35,540 nucleotides of DNA from Triparma columacea (Eukaryota > Sar > Bolidophyceae > Parmales > Triparmaceae). Below are positions 21,835 to 30,980 of this stretch, piece after piece. Every line of letters starts with the position of its first letter. Positions within the stretch are counted from its first letter, which is position 1. The stretch covers positions 7,065 to 42,604 of the forward strand of contig BRYA01000568.1 of the NCBI GenBank assembly GCA_030267965.1. Reading direction: 5' to 3'. The translations under genes were made by a program, and so were the position numbers. The notes below the pieces were generated by a model, which ran no database searches, was not told the DNA's origin, and saw only the letters and a program-made list of their open reading frames with translations.

Positions 21835-22200
21835 CTGAATTTTTTTCAAGTTCAATGTTATGAATAAATGTTCAATCAAATTTAAATTCTACATGAGATT
21901 GATAGGATTCCTAGGTATAATTGTGATTATTGGCATTACTTTAGCTATTTAAGTATTGATCGTATGCAGAGAGCGATTAATCCTTTTAAAATTACTCCCT
22001 TTAAAATATCAATGTAAATAAATAAAACAATAAATGTTTGATAAATATTTTTTTCTTGAATTACTATTCAGTTTTATATCCTTCAATTATATAATTTATT
22101 ATACAAATTGAAATCATATAGCAGTTAATGGATGCATCTTAATGTAAATGGACACATGCAAAAAAAATATTTTTCTGATTTTTGATTACTGATTTATTGA

Positions 22201-22226
22201 GCTCGTTTGGGCTTTTACGAACGAGC
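22201..22226. repeat. Hairpin GCTCGTT-N12-AACGAGC
   Basis: A perfect 7-bp stem with a 12-base loop at the boundary between the AT-rich spacer and the GC-richer start of the LRR gene. Its role is unknown. Confidence 0.7.
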
Positions 22227-22354
22227 CCTTTCGTAGCCCTGGTCAAGATACCTGTGGTATATCACTGGAATAGTTTTAATCCCAAGAACGACGTCCTCAG
22301 GGTAAAGGATACTTGAATTCCTTCTTGTGCAAGATCCCGCTCTCCCTGATTCCC

Positions 22355-25300
22355 ATGCCTCACAGCATACCCACCCTCTGTGACCTTTCTTACGAGGCCG
22401 TACTTGTTGGTCTTGGCTCTGGTTATCCATGTTTGGAGACAGCTGATATTGATGAGCAGTTTTTCAATGAGATGCTGCACACTGCATCCAAGCGGCGATT
22501 GCTCACTGACAAGTTCCTCAACGCGTTGTGCGCGTCAGGGACCCCCCCCCCGTCGTTGTTCCTAGAACGGCGAGAGGTGGATGTCCGTCATGTTCTGAAG
22601 CCTCCTCGTAACCCTCATTATCAGCACTCATCATCCCACCCTAATTCAACCTTTTCTTCCTCCTCGGAGATGCTCTACACATGCATATCGTCGCTCACTT
22701 TGTCGAATTTTGGTTCTTCCACATACAACGATGATGATATCTCCTCTGTCCTTTCTAATATATCTCGATTGTCTTCGAGTCTCCAAGAGATCTCTCTTAA
22801 CAAGGTAAGTTGATCTGATTCCCAACCCCTTGGCCAAAATCAACCCGCCCCCCGCTGACTCTATCCTGCAACCCCCCCCCTAACCTCCTCCACCCTCCCA
22901 GCTCCCCCAAACCCTCTCTTCTGGGTCGCTCAAGAATTTGTTCCAACATTGTCCTCTGACTACATTCCAGTGCACCAACCTTTCCGTCACAGACGGTTCC
23001 TTCCTCGAGGCCCTCATCACTACCCCCCTTCATACCCTGCATATGTCCAAGATTTCAAACGTGAACGACACGGACTTTCACTGTCTAATAACGAACCCCC
23101 CTGCCACCCTCTCTTCCCTCAATCTCTCTTCTACCAATGTTGCCAACCTTACCTTCACCGCGCTGGCCACCCGCCCCCTCCCCCTCCTGTCATCCCTCTC
23201 ACTGTCTTCCTCCTCCCTCTCTCTCCCTCCCTTGACGCGAATTCTTGAGAACCTCTCCTCCTCTCTGAAAACCCTTGACATTCGGTCAACTCCCCTCATC
23301 GACCGTGGTTCCTCTCTCTTCCGGCTCCTCACCGACGCCTCCATTCTTCCCTGCTTGACTTCCCTATCTTTGACGCTCTACTTCTTTTCGGAGGAGCTGT
23401 TACCTCCAGATTCCGAGGTGACCGAGGACGACGAGGATTACGAGGTTTTTCAGGATTCCGCCGACGCTCAGGTGAGAAACAGCGTAAAAGTAAAAGGCAT
23501 TCGCGAACTCATTCTAACCACGCTCACACATCGCTCACAGGATGACTCCGAGGAGCCCCATGCAACTCCCCAGTTCGAGCTCCCTGATGATCTCTGGATG
23601 TGCCCCCACTGTACGCTCATTAACGATATCTTCAATGAGCGATGCGAGGTGAGAATGGACAAACAGTGAAACATGAGAAGCCTAATCACTAATACATCTT
23701 CGGTGGTTGCTTCCCTCCTCCTCCTCTCCTCCCCAACTCCTCGCAGGCCTGCAACGGCAAGCGACGCGACCCCAATGCCACCGCTTCTACCACGGGCATT
23801 CCCTCCCCCTCCACCCCAACTCGCCCTCAATTCGCCCTCCTTCCAATCTCGCAAGACCTCACCACCCTCAACATAGACCTAATCATAGACGACGAGAAAA
23901 GCCGCCTCATTGACGCGCAGTATTTTGTGAACCGAAATCCTGACGCCGCTCCCCCTCCCCTCTCCTCCCCTGTCGCCCAAAACAGTCCTTCCCCTTCTGC
24001 CTCCCATCTTCGCCCGACTCCGATATCATCCAAGGCTGCAACTTCCTTCTTCACTGCCCTGTCAGCCTGTCTTCCCTCCACTCTCCTCGAGTTCTCCTTC
24101 ACCGTCGGCAACAGCAACGAATCCCCACCAACGGACGACCTCCAAGCCCCAAGCAATCTTCTCCCATACACACCCAGCTTCTCCCTAACCACCACGTCCG
24201 CCACCAACTTGGCAAAAGGTGAGTTGGACAGACAAGAAGAAGTGAAATACACGGACAGTTCTAAGCACTAACACGGCACTCGGTCATCGCTTCGTTCTTC
24301 ACCCGCTCACCCGTCGCAGCTTCCCCTGGCATTACCACCCTACGTCTCAATAGCCTTCGGCTCCCCTCCCCCTCCCCCTTCTCGACTCTCATCTCCTCCC
24401 TACCCAGCCTCTCAAACCTCACTGTTACTTCTCACAACAAAATAGGGAAAACAACCTCAACCTCTGACCTTCTCACCGCCCTGTCCTCCTCGACCAATTC
24501 CATAGCCGACCTGCAACTGATTGTTCGCAACCCCCCCATGCCCGCCCCTAATGCTCTGATAACTACCGAATACCTCAACAACCCGAAAAACCACCAGGTG
24601 AGGCGCCAAAAGAGTTGGAGTACAGCACAGTTACTGCAGCTAATCTCATTCGGCCGTCGCTTCGCTCCATTCGCTCTCCAGTCCCACGCGGAAGTAATGC
24701 TTTCATCCCCGACTCTCGTCAGGCTTTGGATCGACGGTTCGTTTCACACTGAGCGCTTGACGATGGAAACACCATCCCTCGAACGCCTACACATCTCCAA
24801 TTGCCACACGCTTCTTTACTTCTCCTTTAATAACCCCAGCATCTGCACAAATTTGCGCGATATGCGCATATCAAATAACACCTCTCTCCTCCCCCAAACC
24901 ATATCCTCCCTGCACACTCCCAACCTGAAGCGTTTGGAGATTGACAAAATTGCAGGTCTGAACGACTTTCAGCTGGGCGAGCTTACTTCTAAGGCCATCA
25001 ACACCCTCCTTACTCTGCGATTGAAATCTTGCCGGACTCTCAGTGACTGCAGATGTTGGTTGAGGTGAGAGAATGGGCAGAACCAAAAGCAGAACAGTGA
25101 CAAAGGACTTCGTAACAGATACTTAACGCTCACCACCCCCCCCCCCCATCTGCGACATGCCCCACTCGTCACACTCCCCGCAGCAATGCCGGTTTCCGCC
25201 CCCTCTGCGTTTTGGACCTTGAGAAGCCCAGCGCGTCGTTCGATCTTCTGACACTTTGTTACCTCCTAGAGTCTGCCTCCAACCTCAGAGAACTGAGGAT

Positions 25301-27503
25301 CACTCATGCGTCGGGCCTTGGCGAAGTCATTTGCGCGACTGCTGCGCCCACCCTCTCTGACACGAACATTTTGGGGATGAGCACTGTATCGCTGACGCCC
25401 AACTCCAATTTACTCTCGACCCCCTCCACGAACGGCACTTCGGCGTTTTCACCTGAATCCGCACTGCATTCGAACTCGGCCCTTGGCGCAGGGGCAATGG
25501 ACGAAGAAGTTGGGGAGCACTTGGGCTTACGCGGGATTCAGCGGATCCTCCATGATTTCGTGAACAATGGATCCGCTGGACAGGATTACGGTTTTCCGCC
25601 CACACTGTCTGCTTACCAGCGGAAAATTGTGCACCAGGTTGCCGAGCGGCTTGACCTTGAGCACGAGAGCATCAAGCTGAAGAGTAGCGGAAGCAAGATC
25701 GTCAAGGTGAAGAAGAAGAGAAGGGTCCCCATTGTGGGTGGCCTTGACCAGTCTCAAAATGCCGACGCTAGTAATACTTCCGACAATGCGGCCTCCGCCC
25801 CGCCTTTAGGTTCGCTGTCGAGTGCACTGGAGCAGCACGTGCAACAGGAGCGTGAGCAGCAGCAATCCCAACAGGATCACTACCGCGAACAGTACATGAA
25901 CGAGTACGCTAGCGCTGCAAATATGGGGAGCATGTGGGCGAACAATTCGCCCCCCGCTCTCAGCAATTTGGCAGAGAGGGAAAGGCGGGATAGGTGAGAA
26001 TGATATTTGGAAGCACGGCAGCATAGCGACGACCACTAACGACTGCGCCCACGCTTCGGTCATTGCAGTACGGTCAATTTTAACATTGATGACATTGAGG
26101 AATTTTCAGACGATGGCGGGGGGAAACAAGGGCCCGACGAGGACGAAGACGAGGATCTCTTCCAGCTAGAGGAGGAGACTGTCCTTCCTCCTGCAGCTCC
26201 TGCCGCCCCAGCCTCCCCCGAAGCTACTCCGCCTCTTTCTCGAAGCTCCCGTAGAGCGTCGAGGAAGGCGGAGAAGGAGCAAAGGAGGAAGATGAGGGTG
26301 GGAAGCAACGTGGATGGTGACGAAGACGACGGCTCGTTCGACAAGATTCTACAATGTGAGGTCCCCCCTCACGTGAACCACAAGTTTATCAAACGTATGA
26401 CAGCGGTGGCTCACCAGCTTCCGCGTGACGGCAAGGGGCGCCCAATCTGTCTACTGCACATCCGCGGAATGTGCTCCAATAGATCTTGCAAATATGCTCA
26501 CTTTGAGATGAAGAAGGAAAGGGACATGAAGAAGTTTGGGGCGCTGATAGATTTTGTTACCAGCAGTTGCATAGGTGGCAGAGGTGCGGGGGGGAAGGAC
26601 AACGGCGACCGGACATCGCCAGTTTTGATGTCTCCGTCTACTCCGCACTCGTATGGATCTGCCGAGGGGGAGAGCTACATGGAAAGGTACCTAGGAGGTT
26701 CGAGTTCTGGAAAGAAGAAGAGTAAGAGGGACAAACAGAGGGAGCACTGGGAAAAAGATAACGTCGATAGAAGTGGGACGTCACCTAAGTCGGAGGGGGG
26801 CACGTCTCCTGGGAGCCTCGGGATTTCACCCAAGATTTTGGAATGGGGAGGAGGAGGGGGAATCGGAGGGAAGGGTGTGGAGGTGAGAATGGGTCGAGTC
26901 GAGGAGCGGAGGATCACAGCGACGACCTTTTGTATGCCCTACCCCACAACTTGTGCACTTCTAACCACCCGTTCGTCGCAGATGCCCCCTCCTCTGTCGT
27001 GCGGCAACCTGCTTAGCTTGAGCTTGAATGACTGTGAGAACATTAGAATCATGTGCTTCTCGGCTCCTTCGCTGGCCAGATTTGTTGCAAAACGGTGCCC
27101 TAAGCTGACAACACTCGATCTCTTCGCGCCGGTACTGAACACCTTGGATATGTCCGGAAATGAGATGCTCGGAACGATCCCTCTCCATGAGAAGAGTTTG
27201 AGAGGCCTCAGGGTGGCGAAGCTCACGGGTTGCAAGCTGCTGAACGAGACCTTCATCCACAAAATGGTGAACCACTGCAAAGCACTGAGGCAATTGCACA
27301 TTTACGGCAGCGGGGCGGCCGCGGCGGCGGCCAATGCAAGGGGGAGGACAAAGGTGAAGACAAAAAAGGGCCTCGAGAAGATGAGAAAGGAGAACAGCAA
27401 GCTGACGATCGTAACAACCAAAGACCAAATGAAGAGGAGCAACAAGAAGGACGCGGAAATGCTTCCAGAAGAATCGACGAGGTTCGAGCTAACGAGTCCA
27501 TAA
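22355..27503 (+). CDS. LRR protein with RanBP2 zinc finger, R3H domain and CCCH zinc finger
   Basis: Nine exons: 22355-22804, 22902-23471, 23541-23648, 23747-24218, 24320-24597, 24682-25064, 25184-25993, 26069-26882, 26982-27503. They total 4,407 nt and 1,468 aa, in frame throughout. The N-terminus (IPTLCDLSYEAVL...) looks like a degenerate F-box or elongin-type segment. Leucine-rich repeats follow (about 120-330 and 520-790) and return after the last intron (PKLTTLDLFAPVLNTLDMSGN). A RanBP2-type finger, WMCPHCTLIN...RCEAC, spans 359-378 and is split by an intron. An R3H domain lies at about 874-937 (YQRKIVHQVAERLDLEHES). A CCCH finger lies near 1150-1168 (CLLHIRGMCSNRSCKYAH). Low-complexity acidic and Ser/Gly/Lys segments link them. 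R3H, RanBP2 and CCCH domains commonly bind single-stranded nucleic acid, so RNA regulation is a reasonable inference. The start (first in-frame ATG) is less certain than the rest. Confidence 0.82.
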
Positions 27504-27524
27504 TAAATATACGCTATTGTTCGC

Positions 27525-28321
27525 TCACTGAAGCAGCTCCATAATATCTGTTATGGCTTCAAGGGCCCTGCGCAGTTCGTCCTTTGTATTGTTCATGTTG
27601 TCCGAACCCCCTGACAGTGTTTGATCCTCCCTATTTAAAGACGTGTCCATTTTATTCGCATTCAGTGAGGAAAAGTCCATCGATGCCGTGTAACTTGCAG
27701 AATTTGCAGCCGATAGAGCATTATTATAAGTGTCAACTAGATCAAAGTAGCGCTCAATATCCCCATCCTGAAGAGAGGAGAAGGGAGAGTGAGATAAGAA
27801 CGCCAACAGAAACAAGACATATCGACATTTCAACGCACCTTGTCCATAACGACCACTTTTGCGCTCGCGAATTGTCCGTCGAGGCGCTTGAGGCGCGTAA
27901 TGAACTGCCTGACCTTCCCATTGCTTTCCTTACAAGAGAGGACCGCAGCATCCTTGTCGAAAAGCGCAAAAGTCTTGGCTTTCTCAAGAAGCTGCTCCTT
28001 ATTTTGCGTCTCCAACAGATCCCTAGAAACATCCGCTGTACTACAGTCAATAACAGTCTTCTCCCAGTTTGCCAGAAGGAAAGCAAGGGTTGTCCTCGCC
28101 GATATCAGCGTTTCCACAGCTTCTTCGGGAGAAGGATTAACTGCTGCGAATACTGAACGTGGTAGAAACGGCACAGCAAATGTTGCTGCGGCAAGAGGCG
28201 CGGAGAAACCTGTAGCCACAGCATGACTGAAGCCTCTACGACTCACTGTTATGGAATATGGCTCAGAGTGACCAAAGAATGCCAAAAATAAGATTACAGC
28301 ATAAACAATGGAGAGCAACAT
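27525..28321 (-). CDS. Probable thylakoid-lumen protein with Tat-type transit signal, function unknown
   Basis: Two exons (28321-27839, 27767-27525; 71-nt intron with an atypical GTGCGT donor) give 241 aa. An ER-type signal (MLLSIVYAVILFLAFFGH) is followed by SRRGFSHAVATGF, a hydrophobic stretch and an FAA cleavage site. That is the layout of a twin-arginine thylakoid-transfer domain. The mature part is helical with two cysteines (TVIDCSTADVSRDLL, VLSCKESNGKVRQF) and an Asp/Asn/Ser-rich tail ending IMELLQ. I do not recognise the family. Its stop lies 21 bp from the convergent LRR gene stop. Its ATG is 60 bp from the divergent TTL-like gene. Confidence 0.83.
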
Positions 28322-28381
28322 CGAAAAATACTGCTCAGTAAATCAGATAAGCGTATTTGACCCCTAATTGAATTCTTTTCA
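28322..28381. promoter_or_regulatory. 60-bp bidirectional promoter
   Basis: Only 60 AT-rich bases separate the start codons of two divergent genes whose products both carry N-terminal signals. Both 5' UTRs and the core promoter must fit here or overlap the coding sequences. Confidence 0.55.
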
Positions 28382-29860
28382 ATGTGTCAAAATATGGGTG
28401 GGTCTTTTCTTTTTCTAATCGCACTAATTGTTACTGCAGAGGGTTTTAGTGAGGGTTTCAATAAGCCGAAGACCTACAAAATGTTCATGAAAAATCTCAT
28501 AAAGCTCAATTCACCACAAAGCACCCCCCAACACAATCGACAAAAACATCTCTTCGACCTTAAGGCTGAGTTGGCACAGCTCCCGCGGGCACAAGAGCCC
28601 GCGACTTTCCGTACATGTTCTCTCATACTAGCGAAATATTTTTCTCGCGTTGCTGACGATGATTCGGCTATAGATATTTTACACAGCCTTGAGGCTGACG
28701 AGGAGGTGGCCTGCGAGCTGGGTTTTGCTCACGTGAGGAAGGGCGAGTGGCACGCCGCGATAAATGCCTTTCAGTCTGTTCAACCTCCAACCTACCTCAC
28801 CACCTACCACACTGTCCTCACATCAATGAAGGGTTCCCTTGATCCCTGTGAGTATGTCGAACCCCTTGTAAAGCCAACCGCAACAAGAAAGATACTGCCT
28901 ACAATGAATTTAGAATGCCCTAATATAGAATCGCTGCTCGCCCTCCACACGAGGTGTGAGGCTAAAATGCGGGAGGCTTCGGTTCCTGGGTCAATTCTCT
29001 TCCCCTCCCTTCTCCTCGGAAGAAGGGAGGTTAATTGGTTCGACGAGAACGTGCTTTTGCGCCTCGCCTCTATTAATCAGCTTCCCGTGGATGGTCGGCA
29101 GCACCTTGCGGTCCGCGAAAAGTTGGACGACAAGGTTGGGTTGCATAATTTGATGGGGGGTTCCAACTTTGTTCCGAGGGGCTTCGTTATCGGTGGGGAG
29201 GGCTCAAGCAGTGGGACATTGTGTGACACAGATGAGCGCCGAGACTGGGTGGTGAAAGACCCGAAAGGTTGGGGGGGATTTGGGCTGACTTTCTTTGAGA
29301 ACATGAATATTGACGAAGTAGTATCAAGTGGACGACAGGACAACGGACGACCCCGTTCCTCCTCAAGAACCCCCCTCGTAGCACAAGAGATTGTGCGTTC
29401 CGCGCTGGTCGATGGTCGGTGTTTCTCTATCAGGTTGTTCGTGATTCTCAGGGATGGCGGGGTTTTCTATACAAGGAACTGCCTAATGAAGTTGAGCAGG
29501 GAAGGAGAGAAGATCAGCAACAGCGCGTGGAACGCGATTGAAGGGGAGGAGGGGCAGAAGGAGGGCTGGAGTATACTGAGGGGGAGGGTGGACGAGCTTG
29601 AAGGGCTGCTGAGGGATGTTTTCGGGAGGTTGAAAGATGAAGGTGATTTGGAGGCTTTGACGCAGTGCATAGTGCCTAAGGTGCTTGGTTTTGATTTGAT
29701 GCTTTCAGAAGAGGGGGAGCTAAAACTTATTGAGTGTAACGGCACACCGGGGTTGATTGCCCGCAGCACAGACGGAGTGGAGTTCCAGGTCAAGAAAACG
29801 GTACTTGAGGAGGCCTGGGGAAGAGAAGATGGGGGGCTGGTGAAGCTTGGAGTGGCATAG
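28382..29860 (+). CDS. Tubulin tyrosine ligase-like (TTL) ATP-grasp protein with N-terminal signal
   Basis: Single-exon gene, 492 aa (480-490 if a later Met is used; MGGSFLFLIALIV starts at residue 5). TTL-like enzymes ligate an amino acid, usually Glu, Gly or Tyr, to a protein side chain or terminus. Visible ATP-grasp elements: WVVKDPKGWGGFGLTFF (289-305, K292 and the Gly-rich loop), VAQEIVRS, SIRLFVIL, and the Mg-binding set D438, E451 and N453 in GFDLML...LIECNGTPGL. The 13-residue D-to-E spacing matches D318/E331 of mammalian TTL. The N-terminal half has TPR-like helices (DDSAIDILHSLEADEE). A hydrophobic signal ending TAEG-FSEGF suggests secretory or plastid routing, which is unusual because tubulin is cytosolic. 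The substrate is unknown. Confidence 0.85.
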   Translation: MCQNMGGSFLFLIALIVTAEGFSEGFNKPKTYKMFMKNLIKLNSPQSTPQHNRQKHLFDLKAELAQLPRAQEPATFRTCSLILAKYFSRVADDDSAIDILHSLEADEEVACELGFAHVRKGEWHAAINAFQSVQPPTYLTTYHTVLTSMKGSLDPCEYVEPLVKPTATRKILPTMNLECPNIESLLALHTRCEAKMREASVPGSILFPSLLLGRREVNWFDENVLLRLASINQLPVDGRQHLAVREKLDDKVGLHNLMGGSNFVPRGFVIGGEGSSSGTLCDTDERRDWVVKDPKGWGGFGLTFFENMNIDEVVSSGRQDNGRPRSSSRTPLVAQEIVRSALVDGRCFSIRLFVILRDGGVFYTRNCLMKLSREGEKISNSAWNAIEGEEGQKEGWSILRGRVDELEGLLRDVFGRLKDEGDLEALTQCIVPKVLGFDLMLSEEGELKLIECNGTPGLIARSTDGVEFQVKKTVLEEAWGREDGGLVKLGVA

Positions 29861-29941
29861 GGGGAAAATAAATTTGTTGTTGTGTTTTGGATACCATGCG
29901 TGTCACTGTCGTCTTTGACTAACAGTACTTTATTTCCCCCC

Positions 29942-30636
29942 TCACCACCCGAGCTCCTTCTTGATGTAGGCCATCCTAGCAGCGTTCACTCCAAAATCAC
30001 TGTCCCCCACTCTCGAGCTGGAAAAGAAATCGACCCCGTCGTCACGGACCAGAATCTCCAAATCGTCGACGAAAGGCTTTCCTCCGTTGAAGAACTTGGC
30101 AAACTGCGGGTAATGTGAGGTGAGTGTGGTTTCGACGTTGATTCATGGCCTCGCTTTGTGACTTCACTTTGTATTCACTTTGTAGTCTTGCTTCAAAGCT
30201 TCAGCCACCGCCACTTCGTGCCCCCCCCACTCACCTTGCCGATCCCCGAATAGAATTCCATTTTGCAGTATCCAGACGAACTCAGGTCGTTTGTCACAAA
30301 TTTGTTTCCCCCCTGATCCGACTTTTCGAGGCCGCTCTGTGGGTAGGACGCAAGGACCTTCTCAACGGCCGCGGCCATGTCGGACTTCTTCATGGCATTG
30401 GGAGGCTTCAACTTCCCCTGCTCACAGTTTTTGGCTCCATTTTTGCACACACCCACGGCCTCCGGAGAGGCAAAGGCGGACCCCGGAACGAGGACAACGG
30501 CCGCAGTTGAAGCCCTTTTGAGGAAATCTCGCCTAGACGGAGCTATAGTGTAGCCTGCTCGCCTAGACGGAGCTATAGTGTAGCCTGAGGCAGCACAAAA
30601 AACCTGAAGTGGCGACATGAGTAGGTGTTGATTCAT
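29942..30636 (-). CDS. DUF1499 family protein, Tat-type thylakoid-lumen targeted
   Basis: Two exons (30636-30235, 30103-29942) give 187 aa. PSRRDFLKRASTAAVVLVPGSAFA is a textbook twin-arginine plus h-region plus AxA cleavage signal. The mature protein has the DUF1499 pattern: PFVDDLEILVRDDGVDFFSSSRVGDSD followed by FGVNAARMAYIKKELG. Family function is not established. Two perfect 30-bp copies duplicate GYTIAPSRR, so the precursor has two SRR motifs ten residues apart. The ER-signal part upstream is short (MNQHLLMSPLQVFCAA). A start at the next Met (30618), or an undetected upstream exon, is possible. Confidence 0.85.
30528..30587. repeat. Perfect 30-bp tandem duplication in the Tat signal of the DUF1499 gene
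   Basis: Two identical 30-bp copies (30528-30557 and 30558-30587) lie inside the coding region and add exactly ten residues in frame. The absence of any difference between the copies points to a recent event or an assembly artefact. Confidence 0.95.
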
Positions 30637-30980
30637 TAGTGAGGTTGCAAAAACTATGTTGAAACTGAGGGCATGAACACTACATTGAAAAACGCACCAT
30701 TAAGAATATAGCTAATGTAAAGGCGACCATAATGTATTTTTAATGATTTTTAATTCTACTAGAATTTGGCTAGAATTTGGCTTCCAAAGTTTTGGGAATA
30801 AGTACGTGCTAAGCACCCTCGATAGCGTCTCCCCTCACAACACTCAATGTAACCCCCTCTTCACTTATTTTTCACCTTCCCAAAATCCCCATATTGAATT
30901 TGCTCACTTAGGTCGTCGACATACTAAACGACATCACACAGTTTTTCTCACCCCCTTTTCACACGATTGTTCACAGAAAA
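30637..30980. promoter_or_regulatory. Divergent promoter region between the DUF1499 and trigger factor genes
   Basis: The 344-bp region is AT-rich and noncoding between two divergent genes for plastid proteins. A short direct repeat (TAGAATTTGGCT, 30760-30782) lies in the middle. No other motif stands out. Confidence 0.5.

Larger units (their letters stand above)
21648..22354. promoter_or_regulatory. AT-rich divergent intergenic region with inverted repeats
   Basis: About 700 bp between divergent start codons. From about 21740 to 22200 the sequence is strongly AT-rich, with long T and A runs, unlike the rest of the window. It contains the palindrome TTGTCAAAAA / TTTTTGACAA (21803-21812 and 21825-21834). 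It also holds a GCTCGTT / AACGAGC hairpin at 22201-22226. No coding region is supported. Confidence 0.55.

Noticed and set aside
22215..22480. Minus-strand open frames overlapping the start of the LRR gene
   Set aside because: Short, without a recognisable domain or splice partner, and opposite to a well-supported plus-strand exon.
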